Below are positions 25,441 to 34,406 of a stretch of 64,000 nucleotides of DNA, one piece after another (within the stretch, counting starts at the first letter, position 1; each line of letters opens with the position of its first letter). The DNA is taken from positions 2,356,001 to 2,420,000 of the forward strand of contig OZ241742.1 of assembly GCA_965200955.1 (NCBI GenBank), written 5' to 3'. A model generated the notes under the pieces. It had not been told where the DNA came from, did no database searches, and worked only from the letters and a program-made list of their open reading frames with translations. This DNA is from Bin80 sp026708685 (GTDB lineage Bacteria > Bacteroidota > Rhodothermia > Rhodothermales > Bin80). The position numbers were made by a program, and so were the translations under genes.

Positions 25441-27402
25441 ATGTCTTCAAGTATGAATTTATCTGCACTCTATCCGCCAGCATCTGAATTTTCTGCGAAT
25501 GCCCATGTTTCTTCATGGGAGGGATATCTGGCCAAGTATCAGGAATCCATTAAAAATCCCGCGGAGTTCTGGAGTTCTATCGCTCAAGAGCGGATCCATT
25601 GGTTTGAGCCATTCACCAACGTACGTAATGTATCCTATGTTTCCTCCAATGTCAGTATTCGTTGGTTTGAAGATGGATGTTTAAATGCATCCTATAATTG
25701 CTTGGACCGTCATCTTGATGATCGGGGCGACCAGACGGCATTGATATGGGAGCCCGATGATCCCGATGAACTAGCACGACATATTACCTATCGTGAACTT
25801 CATGCCGAGGTATGTCAGCTCAGTAATGTGCTCCTTTCATTAGGTGTTGAGAGAGGAGATCGGGTTACGATTTACATGCCAATGATTCCAGAGGCGGCGA
25901 TGGCCATGTTAGCCTGTAGTAGAATTGGAGCCGTTCACTCCGTGGTATTTGCAGGGTTTTCCCCAGAGTCGCTTTCGAATCGAATACTAGATTGTGACTC
26001 TACTTTCGTTATCACTGCAGATGAAGGGTTAAGAGGTGGAAAACCAGTCCCTCTCAAACGAAATGTTGACGAAGCCCTCAAAACCTGCCCAGATGTTGAA
26101 TCCGTCCTCGTTGTCCAACGAACGGGAAATGACATTCCATGGAATTCACATCGCGACCGATGGTACCATGACCTTGTTCCATCCCAGAGTCCAGAGTGTA
26201 CAGCGGTCTCCATGAATGCCGAAGATCCTTTGTTTATTTTGTACACATCTGGCTCTACTGGCAAACCGAAGGGGCTTTTGCACACCACAGGGGGGTATCT
26301 GGTCTATACGTCACTAACGCATGAAATCGTCTTTGATTATCATCAGGGTGACATTTTCTGGTGTACGGCCGATGTAGGTTGGATTACCGGTCATTCGTAC
26401 ATCGTATACGGTCCACTTCTCAACGGTGCTACTCAGATATTTTTTGAAGGAGTTCCTACTTATCCAGATCCATCCCGATTCTGGCGAGTTGTAGATAAAT
26501 ATCAGGTGAATCAATTCTATACAGCCCCGACTGCTATTCGTGCTTTGATGAGCAAGGGGGACTCCTATGTCAACCAAACCAGTCGCTCATCTTTGCGTCT
26601 ACTGGGATCCGTTGGTGAACCCATCAATCCAGAGGCCTGGCGCTGGTATCATGAGGTTGTTGGCAATCGTCGTTGTCCAATTGTAGACACTTGGTGGCAA
26701 ACCGAGACGGGTGGAATCCTCATCACCCCTCTTCCAGGGGCAATTGCCACCAAGCCAGGATCAGCTACCGTCCCCTTTTTCGGGATCCAGCCGGAAATTC
26801 TTGATCATTCAGGAACGCCTCTCAACGGTGAAGCAGAAGGGGTTCTGGCGATCCGTGATTCATGGCCAGGTCAGGCACGTACGGTATTCAGAGATCATGA
26901 GCGTTTTGTGAAGACCTACTTCTCAGATTTTGAAGGCAAGTATTTCACGGGGGATGGGTGCCGACGGGACTCCGATGGATACTATTGGATAACCGGCCGC
27001 GTTGATGATGTCTTGAATGTGAGTGGTCACCGTATGGGAACTGCAGAGATTGAGAGTTCACTCGTCGCTCATCGCTCGGTCGCTGAGGCTGCTGTTGTAG
27101 GATTTCCGCATTCTATCAAAGGGCAGGGAATCTATGCTTACGTGACGCTCAATGCCCGTGAGCAACCATCCGATGAACTTCTCAATGAGTTAGTCCAACA
27201 TGTACGTACACAGATCGGTCCGATCGCCAAACCAGATTTCATCCAGTTCTCTGAGTCACTTCCGAAGACCAGAAGTGGCAAGATCATGAGGCGAATTCTG
27301 AGGAAGATTGCTGAAAACGACTACGAGCAATTGGGGGATACATCTACACTTGCTGACCCGTCGGTTGTAGATTCTCTCATTCAAAACCGTCAGAATTGCT
27401 AA
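25441..27402 (+). CDS. acs: Acetyl-CoA synthetase (AMP-forming)
   Basis: The 653-residue ANL enzyme has the acetyl-CoA synthetase pattern throughout: YTSGSTGKPKGLLHTTGGYL (P-loop), the WCTADVGWITGHSYIVYGPL stretch, DTWWQTETGGILITPLPGA (acetate pocket with the conserved Trp), GDGCRRDSDGYYWITGRVDD, SGHRMGTAEIES, and the C-terminal PKTRSGKIMRRILRKIA whose lysine is catalytic and usually acetylation-regulated. It activates acetate to acetyl-CoA through acetyl-AMP. Length is normal for the family. The ATG at 25441 is preferred; 25453 also fits. The gene overlaps the convergent kinase by 26 bp at its 3' end. Confidence 0.95.
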   Translation: MSSSMNLSALYPPASEFSANAHVSSWEGYLAKYQESIKNPAEFWSSIAQERIHWFEPFTNVRNVSYVSSNVSIRWFEDGCLNASYNCLDRHLDDRGDQTALIWEPDDPDELARHITYRELHAEVCQLSNVLLSLGVERGDRVTIYMPMIPEAAMAMLACSRIGAVHSVVFAGFSPESLSNRILDCDSTFVITADEGLRGGKPVPLKRNVDEALKTCPDVESVLVVQRTGNDIPWNSHRDRWYHDLVPSQSPECTAVSMNAEDPLFILYTSGSTGKPKGLLHTTGGYLVYTSLTHEIVFDYHQGDIFWCTADVGWITGHSYIVYGPLLNGATQIFFEGVPTYPDPSRFWRVVDKYQVNQFYTAPTAIRALMSKGDSYVNQTSRSSLRLLGSVGEPINPEAWRWYHEVVGNRRCPIVDTWWQTETGGILITPLPGAIATKPGSATVPFFGIQPEILDHSGTPLNGEAEGVLAIRDSWPGQARTVFRDHERFVKTYFSDFEGKYFTGDGCRRDSDGYYWITGRVDDVLNVSGHRMGTAEIESSLVAHRSVAEAAVVGFPHSIKGQGIYAYVTLNAREQPSDELLNELVQHVRTQIGPIAKPDFIQFSESLPKTRSGKIMRRILRKIAENDYEQLGDTSTLADPSVVDSLIQNRQNC

Positions 27403-28315
27403 AGCGATTCAACGCGATTTGAGCTGCTCCCTCGGCTGGGGTATAGTGTGGATCAGTATACGATGCTTCAGTCCAGATGTGTGTCACAGCATCACATAAA
27501 TGATTTAGATAGTATTCGTTATTAGAAAGCCCGCCGATCACCGTAAACACTGGGTTTAGGTCTGGATGTTTTTTAAGAATCCATGTGAGTTGATTGGCTA
27601 ACATTTTCGTTTCCTGCTCAACAATGCCGGTTGCAATTGCATCCCCTTGCACGGCAGCATTCAAGACATGCACAACAAAGTCCTGATATCTCCAATCGGG
27701 CTGGGATATCTTGGATAAGAGTGAATGTCGGTCTGTGATTCCTATTTGTTTTTCTGCTATTTCACCGAGTCTGGTGTATGGTCCTCCGTCAATCTGATGG
27801 GCAATGGCAGCCATGCCACGTTGACCAAGGGAATATCCACTACCTTCATCGCCAATGGAATATCCCCAGCCCCCAACATGAACCATGTCGGAAAGGGCGG
27901 GGCCTGTCCGTGCGAGAACTCCACTTCCAGTTCCTGCAATAAATACAAGACCTCTTCCCCCTGAAAGTGCTCCATGAAGTGCGATCAGCCCATCATTGGA
28001 AACACTAATCTTGCAGATGTTACCAGCATCGGTAAGGCGATTGATTTGATCTTCAAAGCCCTTGAGACCGTTAATGGACCCTACACCTGCAATTCCAGCG
28101 TGAATTCCACAAAGTGTTCCGGATGGGATTTTGCCGTATCCTTCGTTGATCAGCCTTGATACGATCATTGCCGCGTGCTTTTTACCATCTCGGAATACGT
28201 TTGCAGGCCCCCCAAAGAGTCGAAAACTAGTTTTTTTTTCTTTTGACTGGGCATAGAGACGAGTTTGAGTTCCTCCAGCATCAATCCCAAAAAACCATCT
28301 ATTCAAATCAGTCAT
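27377..28315 (-). CDS. N-acetylglucosamine kinase-like BadF/BadG ATPase family protein
   Basis: A 312-residue ASKHA-fold kinase: FFGIDAGGTQTRLYAQ (phosphate 1, residues about 8-23), IHAGIAGVGS, VSNDGLIALHGALSGGRGLVFIAGTGSG (phosphate 2) and VGGWGYSIGDEGSGYSLGQRGM, the hallmark of N-acetylglucosamine kinase-like proteins. It probably phosphorylates an amino sugar from cell-wall recycling or chitin. It overlaps the end of the penicillin-acylase-like gene upstream by 8 bp and is co-transcribed with it. Substrate is inferred from the family only. Confidence 0.82.
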   Translation of the reverse strand: MTDLNRWFFGIDAGGTQTRLYAQSKEKKTSFRLFGGPANVFRDGKKHAAMIVSRLINEGYGKIPSGTLCGIHAGIAGVGSINGLKGFEDQINRLTDAGNICKISVSNDGLIALHGALSGGRGLVFIAGTGSGVLARTGPALSDMVHVGGWGYSIGDEGSGYSLGQRGMAAIAHQIDGGPYTRLGEIAEKQIGITDRHSLLSKISQPDWRYQDFVVHVLNAAVQGDAIATGIVEQETKMLANQLTWILKKHPDLNPVFTVIGGLSNNEYYLNHLCDAVTHIWTEASYTDPHYTPAEGAAQIALNRFSNSDGFE

Positions 28316-30191
28316 CTTCTATTGGTGTAAAGGAGCTAGATTTTAAATGTGATGTAGGAAGTTGAAACACAGCATTTCCACGACGATCCGAGATGTATCG
28401 CCCCAATGGTTGACGTAGATTCAGGTCCCTTCTGCGAACAAAAAAAGAATTGTCTTGTGCAATCCATGCCCATGATTCCCAAGTAACTGGAGAGTGAACA
28501 GCTGGGTGTCCACCCCATATCATGGTTGATTCATGCCCTATCATTGGAGAGATCAGTGGGGCTAGTATCTTGCTATCTGTAGGTTTACGATTCGTAAAGT
28601 AGGTCGTATCAGCATAGACGCGTTCCCAGCGCCATTGACTTACATCTGTTCCAAATCGTACAGATAAATCATCAACGGCCTTATATAGTCCTGTGACAGA
28701 TTTTGTTTCTTCTACATTCATCCATTCATTGTAGATCGTAGCTCCAATACTTTGTTCTTCAAAGCGATGATTCCAATTTCTTAAATAACTCAGTGCAATT
28801 TGGACTTTTTCTGATAGGGGTTCAGGAAATTCCAGAGAATCCAGAATGGGAGGAAGTGTCATGGATGCCGAGATACTGTGCGTGTTGGTTATCCAAACCA
28901 GTGGATCAAATAGATCAATATCGATGGAGTCAAGGAAGGTAGCCGCGTGCATCGCTAACGAATCGTTACTCACAAGAAGACCACCTCTGCTGTTTGTATG
29001 AATCCATTCAGGCATTCCTAATACGGACCAGGAAGTCTGTGGTATCAGGCGGGGGATCTGACGGGGCGTGGCTCCAAATTCGGGTGCTCCCAATGAGAAT
29101 AAAGACGTATCCTTTGGGACGAAAATGCCGTCGCCTCGCCAAATTTCAAACGACGTAGGTTCATGATGGAACAAAGAAAACCAAGCAATGGAATCTCTGT
29201 CGGTAGAAAACCCGTTCCAGTATAATTCTAATTCTGATTCTGGTGTACTGAATGTACTATCTGTGCGCCAGTAGGTGACAAGTTCTTCACGATCAGGAAA
29301 ATTCAATCGATACATAGTCGTTGAATCAGAATGAGACGCTTTCAGAGATTTAGGGGAATTCAGGAGAATGGCCCAACCATGGGTATTGGTAATGCCAGAA
29401 ATGAAATACGGTGTTCCCAGAAGAGATGCCCCCTGCAAATGTAGATCATTGGCGACATCAAGTGTAACCTCTTGATAGGCAGGCAATACGCTACGACCCA
29501 GTACATGTCTCTGATAAAAGAGTGGTCCCCGGGTGGAAGACATGACCCATGCACTGCTGTGTTCAAGTCCGCTAATGTGTAAGACCGATTGAAGTAGATG
29601 AGCACCTGAACAAATGGAATGGCCAAGATCACAGATAACGTTGACCGGGCTACTCAACCATGCAATCAGAAGTTCAATCGCTAAAGAGTGCCAGGTTTCC
29701 CATGGATCGGGCTGGATGTCTTGTAGGAAAAACTCATGCATTTGATCGGATTCATTCCATGCATGCTCAATTCCTTGGCCGAATGCTTTCATGAGTGCTA
29801 CATGATCTTCATTGAGTTCAACCAAAGACCTCTGTGCAATATCTGAAAATCCTAATTGACGAACGAGGCGATCGGACTCAACCATTTCTGACCCGTACCA
29901 ATCCGTGAGTTTTCCAAGTGCGGCCTGTCTCCACAAAGCAATGGTCCATCCATTGAGTTGGCCTTGAACATAGCCTAGTCCAAACAATCCATCGGACAGA
30001 GATTGGGCACGAATTTCAGCGGTATTATACGCGTTCCATCGAATCTCAATGTCTGCATCAAGTGTTTCGACAACCATATTTTCTGGCAGTCTGGACTCCC
30101 AGTTATATGCGATATGCCAAATTCCTATCATTCCCAGCAACAAAACAAGTGCTCCAAGGAGTGCATAGGATGTCAAATTTGTGCTGTTCAT
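28308..30191 (-). CDS. Penicillin acylase-like (S45, Ntn-hydrolase) protein, divergent
   Basis: The 627-residue protein begins with a signal anchor (SYALLGALVLLLGMIGIWHIAY). The alpha-chain-like part (GLFGLGYVQGQLNGWTIALWRQAALGKLTDWYG) is typical of penicillin acylase/S45 peptidases. The expected start of the beta chain, SNxWVVSG, appears as SSAWVMSSTRGPLFY, keeping the N-terminal Ser nucleophile but changing Asn to Ser. The usual NDPHL after it is replaced by QRHVLGR. It is shorter than most members. Family enzymes cleave amides such as acyl-homoserine lactones or beta-lactam side chains in the periplasm. Given the altered motifs, activity is uncertain. The start at 30191 is preferred to 30224. 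Confidence 0.72.
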   Translation of the reverse strand: MNSTNLTSYALLGALVLLLGMIGIWHIAYNWESRLPENMVVETLDADIEIRWNAYNTAEIRAQSLSDGLFGLGYVQGQLNGWTIALWRQAALGKLTDWYGSEMVESDRLVRQLGFSDIAQRSLVELNEDHVALMKAFGQGIEHAWNESDQMHEFFLQDIQPDPWETWHSLAIELLIAWLSSPVNVICDLGHSICSGAHLLQSVLHISGLEHSSAWVMSSTRGPLFYQRHVLGRSVLPAYQEVTLDVANDLHLQGASLLGTPYFISGITNTHGWAILLNSPKSLKASHSDSTTMYRLNFPDREELVTYWRTDSTFSTPESELELYWNGFSTDRDSIAWFSLFHHEPTSFEIWRGDGIFVPKDTSLFSLGAPEFGATPRQIPRLIPQTSWSVLGMPEWIHTNSRGGLLVSNDSLAMHAATFLDSIDIDLFDPLVWITNTHSISASMTLPPILDSLEFPEPLSEKVQIALSYLRNWNHRFEEQSIGATIYNEWMNVEETKSVTGLYKAVDDLSVRFGTDVSQWRWERVYADTTYFTNRKPTDSKILAPLISPMIGHESTMIWGGHPAVHSPVTWESWAWIAQDNSFFVRRRDLNLRQPLGRYISDRRGNAVFQLPTSHLKSSSFTPIEDD

Positions 30192-30280
30192 GCCAAATTG
30201 ATGTAGAACGGATCCATTCACCATTATAATGGTTTCATGGGTTATTCGTTTCTTCTATCCATCGGTAATTTTGATTCTTC

Positions 30281-31921
30281 ATGATTATGCGTACGAAAAT
30301 ACTACTTGGTGTTCTCATCTTGGTTGCAGGAGTTCTTCTGGGTATGCGACTTGAATCAGCTCTGCCTGATGACACAAGAGATGCCCTACAGAAACTGGAA
30401 CAAGCCTTCCTGCTCATCCATCAGCGTTACGTAGAGGATGTAGATTCTGGCGATCTTGCAGAGAATGCTCTTGAGGGAATGCTGGACGAACTGGATCCGC
30501 ATTCAGCATATATTGATGCGGAAACGATGCGTCGGGTAGAGGAGGATTTTAGCGGTGGATTTGAAGGTATTGGTATTTCCTTTGAGTTTGTACCTGGCGA
30601 TGATGGTCAGGATACCCTCACCGTCTTGAGTGTGATTCCTGGAGGCCCGAGTGAAAAGGTAGGACTTCATTCAGGCGATCGAATCATTGAGGTGGATCAG
30701 GAAAGTACGATTGGATACAGTAGCATTGATGTACAGCGAACGCTGAAAGGTCCCCGTGGCACAACCGTCAATATCGTTGTACTACGGCCGGGATATTCTG
30801 CCCCCATTGACTTTTCCATCGTTCGTGATCGGATTCCGCTTCATACGGTTGATGTAGCCTACATGATTGATGATGTCACGGGGTTCATTAAGGTAAACCG
30901 GTTTGCGGGCACCACCCACAGGGAATTCAGAGAAGCCGTTGAGAAGCTCCAGGCACTGGGCATGCAGCGTCTGATGCTGGATCTGCGAGGAAATTCAGGG
31001 GGGTATATGGAAATGGCGGTTCAGTTATCGGATGAATTTTTGCCCGAGAATGCTATAATTGTTTCGCAGAAGGGGCGGATTCGAGAGGCGAATCATTCAT
31101 TCTCAAGCACTTCAAACGGTTTGTTAGAACAGGAACCTATTATTGTATTGGTCAATGAATCTTCTGCATCTGCAAGCGAAATTGTTGCAGGAGCATTGCA
31201 AGATCATGACCGCGGGTTGATTGTGGGCCGACGTACGTTTGGGAAGGGGCTTGTTCAGCAACAGCACCTCTTGCCCGATGGCAGTGCGATGCGGGTCACT
31301 ATTGCCCGCTACTATACTCCTTCTGGACGATTGATTCAAACTCCCTATGAGGATGGTCATCGAGAGGATTATTACAACTCCAAGCAGGAATTACACTCAA
31401 ACTCGGCCCTTTTGAGTGCTGAGCAAATTCTTCAAAGCATTCCTGATTCACTGCTCTATGAAACCGCTGGTGGACGCGTTGTCCTGGGTGGAGGCGGAAT
31501 TCTTCCCGACTATATTGTTGACTTAGATTCCGCATCCCTGTTTTTGCGCGAGATTTTCTCAAAAGATATTGCGAATACCTACGCTCGCATGTGGTATGAT
31601 AGGGAAGGGGAATCACTGACACAGCAGTGGCAGGATCAGCGGGGAGAATTTTTTGAATCCTTTGAAGTTGATGATACTGAATTTCAGGGCTTTTTGGATT
31701 ATGCTCAAGTGCGTGGGATCCAATTCGGATCCGAAGAGGGAGCATTTGACACCGATGATGTTGATTCGGACAAGTCATATCTGAAAGCACGCATCAAGGC
31801 AAGATTAGCTGTACGGCTGTTTGATCTTGAAGCTTTTTACCCGATTATGCATCCTGAAGACCAAACTCTGCAGGCTGCACTCCAATTGTGGGACAAAGCA
31901 AAAATTCTTGCTGAGAAATAA
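30281..31921 (+). CDS. C-terminal processing peptidase (S41, CtpA-like)
   Basis: The 546-residue protein starts with a signal anchor (TKILLGVLILVAGVLLGM). An S41 N-terminal helical part (LIHQRYVEDVDSGDLAENALEGMLDELDPHSAYI) is followed by a PDZ domain at about residues 95-180 (GIGISFEFV, GGPSEKVGLHSGDRIIEVD) and the protease core with RGNSGGYMEMAV, the catalytic Ser in NESSASASEIVAGALQDHDRG and Lys in RRTFGKGLVQQQ. It processes or degrades periplasmic proteins from the C-terminus. About 130 extra C-terminal residues follow the core. ATG at 30287 is an alternative start. Confidence 0.92.
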   Translation: MIMRTKILLGVLILVAGVLLGMRLESALPDDTRDALQKLEQAFLLIHQRYVEDVDSGDLAENALEGMLDELDPHSAYIDAETMRRVEEDFSGGFEGIGISFEFVPGDDGQDTLTVLSVIPGGPSEKVGLHSGDRIIEVDQESTIGYSSIDVQRTLKGPRGTTVNIVVLRPGYSAPIDFSIVRDRIPLHTVDVAYMIDDVTGFIKVNRFAGTTHREFREAVEKLQALGMQRLMLDLRGNSGGYMEMAVQLSDEFLPENAIIVSQKGRIREANHSFSSTSNGLLEQEPIIVLVNESSASASEIVAGALQDHDRGLIVGRRTFGKGLVQQQHLLPDGSAMRVTIARYYTPSGRLIQTPYEDGHREDYYNSKQELHSNSALLSAEQILQSIPDSLLYETAGGRVVLGGGGILPDYIVDLDSASLFLREIFSKDIANTYARMWYDREGESLTQQWQDQRGEFFESFEVDDTEFQGFLDYAQVRGIQFGSEEGAFDTDDVDSDKSYLKARIKARLAVRLFDLEAFYPIMHPEDQTLQAALQLWDKAKILAEK

Positions 31922-31986
31922 CGTATATTGTTATTCAAGAAAAAAACATTAAATTATAGTCCAAAGTCACTAACGATGGTTGACTG

Positions 31987-32018
31987 TTTGGTTGGATCAT
32001 CATTGATTAGTATATTTG
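31987..32018 (+). promoter_or_regulatory. Bacteroidota-type promoter upstream of the exbB operon
   Basis: TTTG at 31987-31990 is followed after 20 bp by TATATTTG at 32011-32018, matching the Bacteroidota -33 TTTG and -7 TAnnTTTG pattern. The start codon of the ExbB-like gene lies about 58 bp downstream, with GGAGG placed 8 bp before it. Confidence 0.6.
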
Positions 32019-32075
32019 GGTTTGTTTACAACTCTTAATCTTTAATCTTCATTAAATTATCTGGAGGACTTGTCC

Positions 32076-32762
32076 ATGAAGTTTTTCGCGAATGTCATGC
32101 AGGCACAGGATGCTGCTGCTGATGGCGGCGGCACGATCAATCTGCTCGTCAATTATTTCAATCAGGGAGGTGAGTTTATGTGGCCTGTACTGATTATTCT
32201 TATTGTTGGCTTAGCCATCGCATTTGAACGCGTCATTCAACTGATTTTAGCTGATGTGAATACGCGTAAGTTTATCGTCAAAGTGAAAGAGGCCTTAGAA
32301 GCGGGAGGCACTTCTGCCGCCGAAGAGGTCTGTGCAGCGACTCGCGGCCCCGTTTCGGCTGTGTTTCAAGCTGGCTTGATGCGATCTAGCGAGGGCATTG
32401 AGGCGGTTGAAAAGGCCGTTGTTGCCTATGGATCCATTGAAATGAGTTTCTTGGAAAGGGGATTGGTCTGGCTCTCCCTGTTCATTGCACTCGCCCCAAT
32501 GTTTGGGTTCCTGGGAACGGTCATTGGTATGGTCGCCGCATTTGATGCGATTGAAGCAGCTGGTGATATTTCCCCAAGTCTTGTTGCACGCGGGATCAAG
32601 ATTGCTCTATTGACGACCGTTTTCGGTTTGATTGTGGCAATTATTCTTCAGTTCTTCTACAATTATGCTGTCTCCAAAATCGATCGCATTGTTGTAGAGA
32701 TGGAGGAAGCATCCATTGAACTGATTGATTCTCTGGTCATGAAAGAGTCGGATTCATCTTAA
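32076..32762 (+). CDS. exbB: MotA/TolQ/ExbB proton channel family protein
   Basis: The 228-residue inner-membrane protein has three transmembrane helices: FMWPVLIILIVGLAIAFERV (about 30-50), LVWLSLFIALAPMFGFLGTV with the conserved GFLGTVIGM, and IALLTTVFGLIVAIILQFFY. The long cytoplasmic loop between the first and second is typical. With ExbD it forms the proton channel that energises TonB or Tol systems; the two TonB-dependent receptors in this window would depend on such a motor, though no tonB gene is present. GGAGG 8 bp upstream supports the ATG at 32076. It is the first gene of an exbB-small protein-exbD-exbD operon. Confidence 0.9.
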   Translation: MKFFANVMQAQDAAADGGGTINLLVNYFNQGGEFMWPVLIILIVGLAIAFERVIQLILADVNTRKFIVKVKEALEAGGTSAAEEVCAATRGPVSAVFQAGLMRSSEGIEAVEKAVVAYGSIEMSFLERGLVWLSLFIALAPMFGFLGTVIGMVAAFDAIEAAGDISPSLVARGIKIALLTTVFGLIVAIILQFFYNYAVSKIDRIVVEMEEASIELIDSLVMKESDSS

Positions 32763-32813
32763 TAGATAGACCTGTATATCTGGAATCATCCTTTACATTA
32801 GACCAAGACTATA

Positions 32814-33080
32814 ATGATTCTCAACCTTGCTCTCTATACTGTTCTAGCACTCATTGGTATTTCCATACTGGTGATGATTACCTCTGGTGTGCGTAGCCTT
32901 ATGTTTGGTAAGATCAAACTGATCTCCATTGCATTTATGGCGGTCCCGGTCGTTCTGTTTTTGATTCTCGGATTGGCCATGCCTACATGGGCTGATGCTG
33001 GAATTATGACCATTGTCATCTCGCTTGCGCTGACGATGGTTGCACTCCTTGTTTCAGGAGTGAAAAACTTAATCTCATAG
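32814..33080 (+). CDS. Small three-helix membrane protein in the exbB-exbD operon
   Basis: The 88-residue protein is almost entirely hydrophobic, with three predicted membrane helices (LALYTVLALIGISILVMI, LISIAFMAVPVVLFLILGLA, TIVISLALTMVALLVSGV) joined by short basic or acidic turns (RSLMFGKIK, TWADAG). No family was recognised. Its place between exbB and the first exbD, 51 bp after exbB on the same strand, suggests an accessory subunit of the proton-channel complex or a linked membrane protein; this is inference from context. Confidence 0.7.
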   Translation: MILNLALYTVLALIGISILVMITSGVRSLMFGKIKLISIAFMAVPVVLFLILGLAMPTWADAGIMTIVISLALTMVALLVSGVKNLIS

Positions 33081-33267
33081 GAGAATACACGGCCTCTGTA
33101 ATGCATGTGATCTGTGTTGTTGCAGAGTATGGTACATCTTGATCATTACATTCATGTCCATACTGTCCTGTACTCGTGCGAATTCCATTTGTGGGGTGCT
33201 GTGGTACCCTGTTGCAGTGGATCAAGCGACAGATCATCATCGTTTTTAACTTAAATTATCATTAGTG

Positions 33268-33828
33268 ATGAGTATACTTGCTAAGAAAAAGAAGCGGGAA
33301 GGTGCGGAGATTCCCACCTCCTCCATGGCAGATATTGCGTTCCTGCTTTTAATCTTCTTTTTGGTCACGACGACGATTGATGTGGATACTGGTATTGGGA
33401 TGACCCTTCCACCAGAGCCTGATGAAACGACTCCGCCCCCTCCAGTGAGCGATCGTAATATGCTGAAGATTCTCATCAATGCTCAGGGGCAGGTGCTTCT
33501 TGAGGATTTGCCTTCAAGCGTGAGTATGATTCGCCAAGAAGTCATGATCCATGTCCAAAATAACGGGGCTGATCTTCGTTATTCGGACTCACCTTCCAAA
33601 GCAGTCGTGTCCATTAAGACCGACCGTCTAACCCCATATAATCTCTATATTCAGACTCTTGATGAAGTATGGATGGCATACTTTGAGATATGGGACATTG
33701 AGGCTCGTTCGTTGGGATATCCGAGCTATATTGAGTATCGTTCTGACTTGGAGTCGGGTCTAGAGAATGAGATTCGTGAAAAATGGCCTGCTCAGGTCTC
33801 TCTTGCTGAACCAGATCCTGGAAACTGA
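33268..33828 (+). CDS. exbD: ExbD/TolR family biopolymer transport protein (first copy)
   Basis: The 186-residue protein has a short cytoplasmic N-terminus (KKKKREGAEIPTSSMADI), one transmembrane helix with the essential Asp (MADIAFLLLIFFLVTTTI, about 18-37) and a periplasmic domain longer than usual (VLINAQG-type strand LKILINAQGQVLLED, then a helical insert with WMAYFEIWDIEARS). ATG at 33268 is used rather than the adjacent GTG. The second exbD follows after 12 bp, so two ExbD subunits may combine as a heteromer with ExbB. Confidence 0.88.
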   Translation: MSILAKKKKREGAEIPTSSMADIAFLLLIFFLVTTTIDVDTGIGMTLPPEPDETTPPPPVSDRNMLKILINAQGQVLLEDLPSSVSMIRQEVMIHVQNNGADLRYSDSPSKAVVSIKTDRLTPYNLYIQTLDEVWMAYFEIWDIEARSLGYPSYIEYRSDLESGLENEIREKWPAQVSLAEPDPGN

Positions 33829-33840
33829 ATCTAAACTACC

Positions 33841-34293
33841 ATGGCACACTTTACTAAGAAATCTAAAGCGAAACCTGAGATTTCTACGGCCTCTCTACCT
33901 GATATTATTTTTATGCTCCTCATCTTTTTTATGGTGACTACCGTGTTGAGAGAGCAGGAAGTTCAGGTACGTACCATTTTGCCGGAGGCGGAAGCCCTCA
34001 CGAAGATAGAGCAGAAGCGGTATGTTTCGTACGTATGGATGGGGCCTGAGAAACTTCCTGCCAACAGGGTGGGGGATACCAAGGTGCAGATTGATGATGC
34101 TGTCATTGAAGATCTGACCAACATTCGCTCCATCATGTATCGTAAGCTCAGTGAGCAGCCCCGACTGATTGTTTCGCTCAGAGTTGACGAGGAGTCAGAG
34201 ATGGGGGTGGTCACCGATGTTCAGGGTGAGTTACGAAAGGCAGGAACGCTTCGAATCAGCTACTCCTCTCGCAGGGACATTTCAAATATCTAG
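33841..34293 (+). CDS. exbD: ExbD/TolR family biopolymer transport protein (second copy)
   Basis: The 150-residue protein has an N-terminal FTKKSKAKPEISTASLPDI, a helix IIFMLLIFFMVTTVL with the conserved Asp just before it, and a periplasmic domain (VQVRTILPEAEALTKIEQKR, LIVSLRVDEESEMGVVTDV). It is the last gene of the operon; a strong terminator follows 37 bp downstream. Tandem ExbD proteins are usual in Bacteroidota. Confidence 0.88.
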   Translation: MAHFTKKSKAKPEISTASLPDIIFMLLIFFMVTTVLREQEVQVRTILPEAEALTKIEQKRYVSYVWMGPEKLPANRVGDTKVQIDDAVIEDLTNIRSIMYRKLSEQPRLIVSLRVDEESEMGVVTDVQGELRKAGTLRISYSSRRDISNI

Positions 34294-34330
34294 AAGTTTG
34301 TTCACATTCTCCGTGATTTCGTGAATGTGA

Positions 34331-34364
34331 GGGTAGCGGTGCACAGCACAGCTACCCTTTTTTT
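34331..34364 (+). terminator. Rho-independent terminator of the exbB-exbD operon
   Basis: GGGTAGC pairs with GCTACCC, with an inner GTGC/GCAC pairing and an ACA loop, followed directly by a run of seven T. This is the clearest intrinsic terminator in the window. Confidence 0.9.
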
Positions 34365-34406
34365 GTAGACTATTGGTATCGTTCTAAACAATCTGGTTAT
34401 CCATAG

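Noticed and set aside
30268..30275. TAATTTTG resembling a -7 element before ctpA
   Set aside because: No matching TTTG about 20 bp upstream and it is only 5 bp from the start codon.
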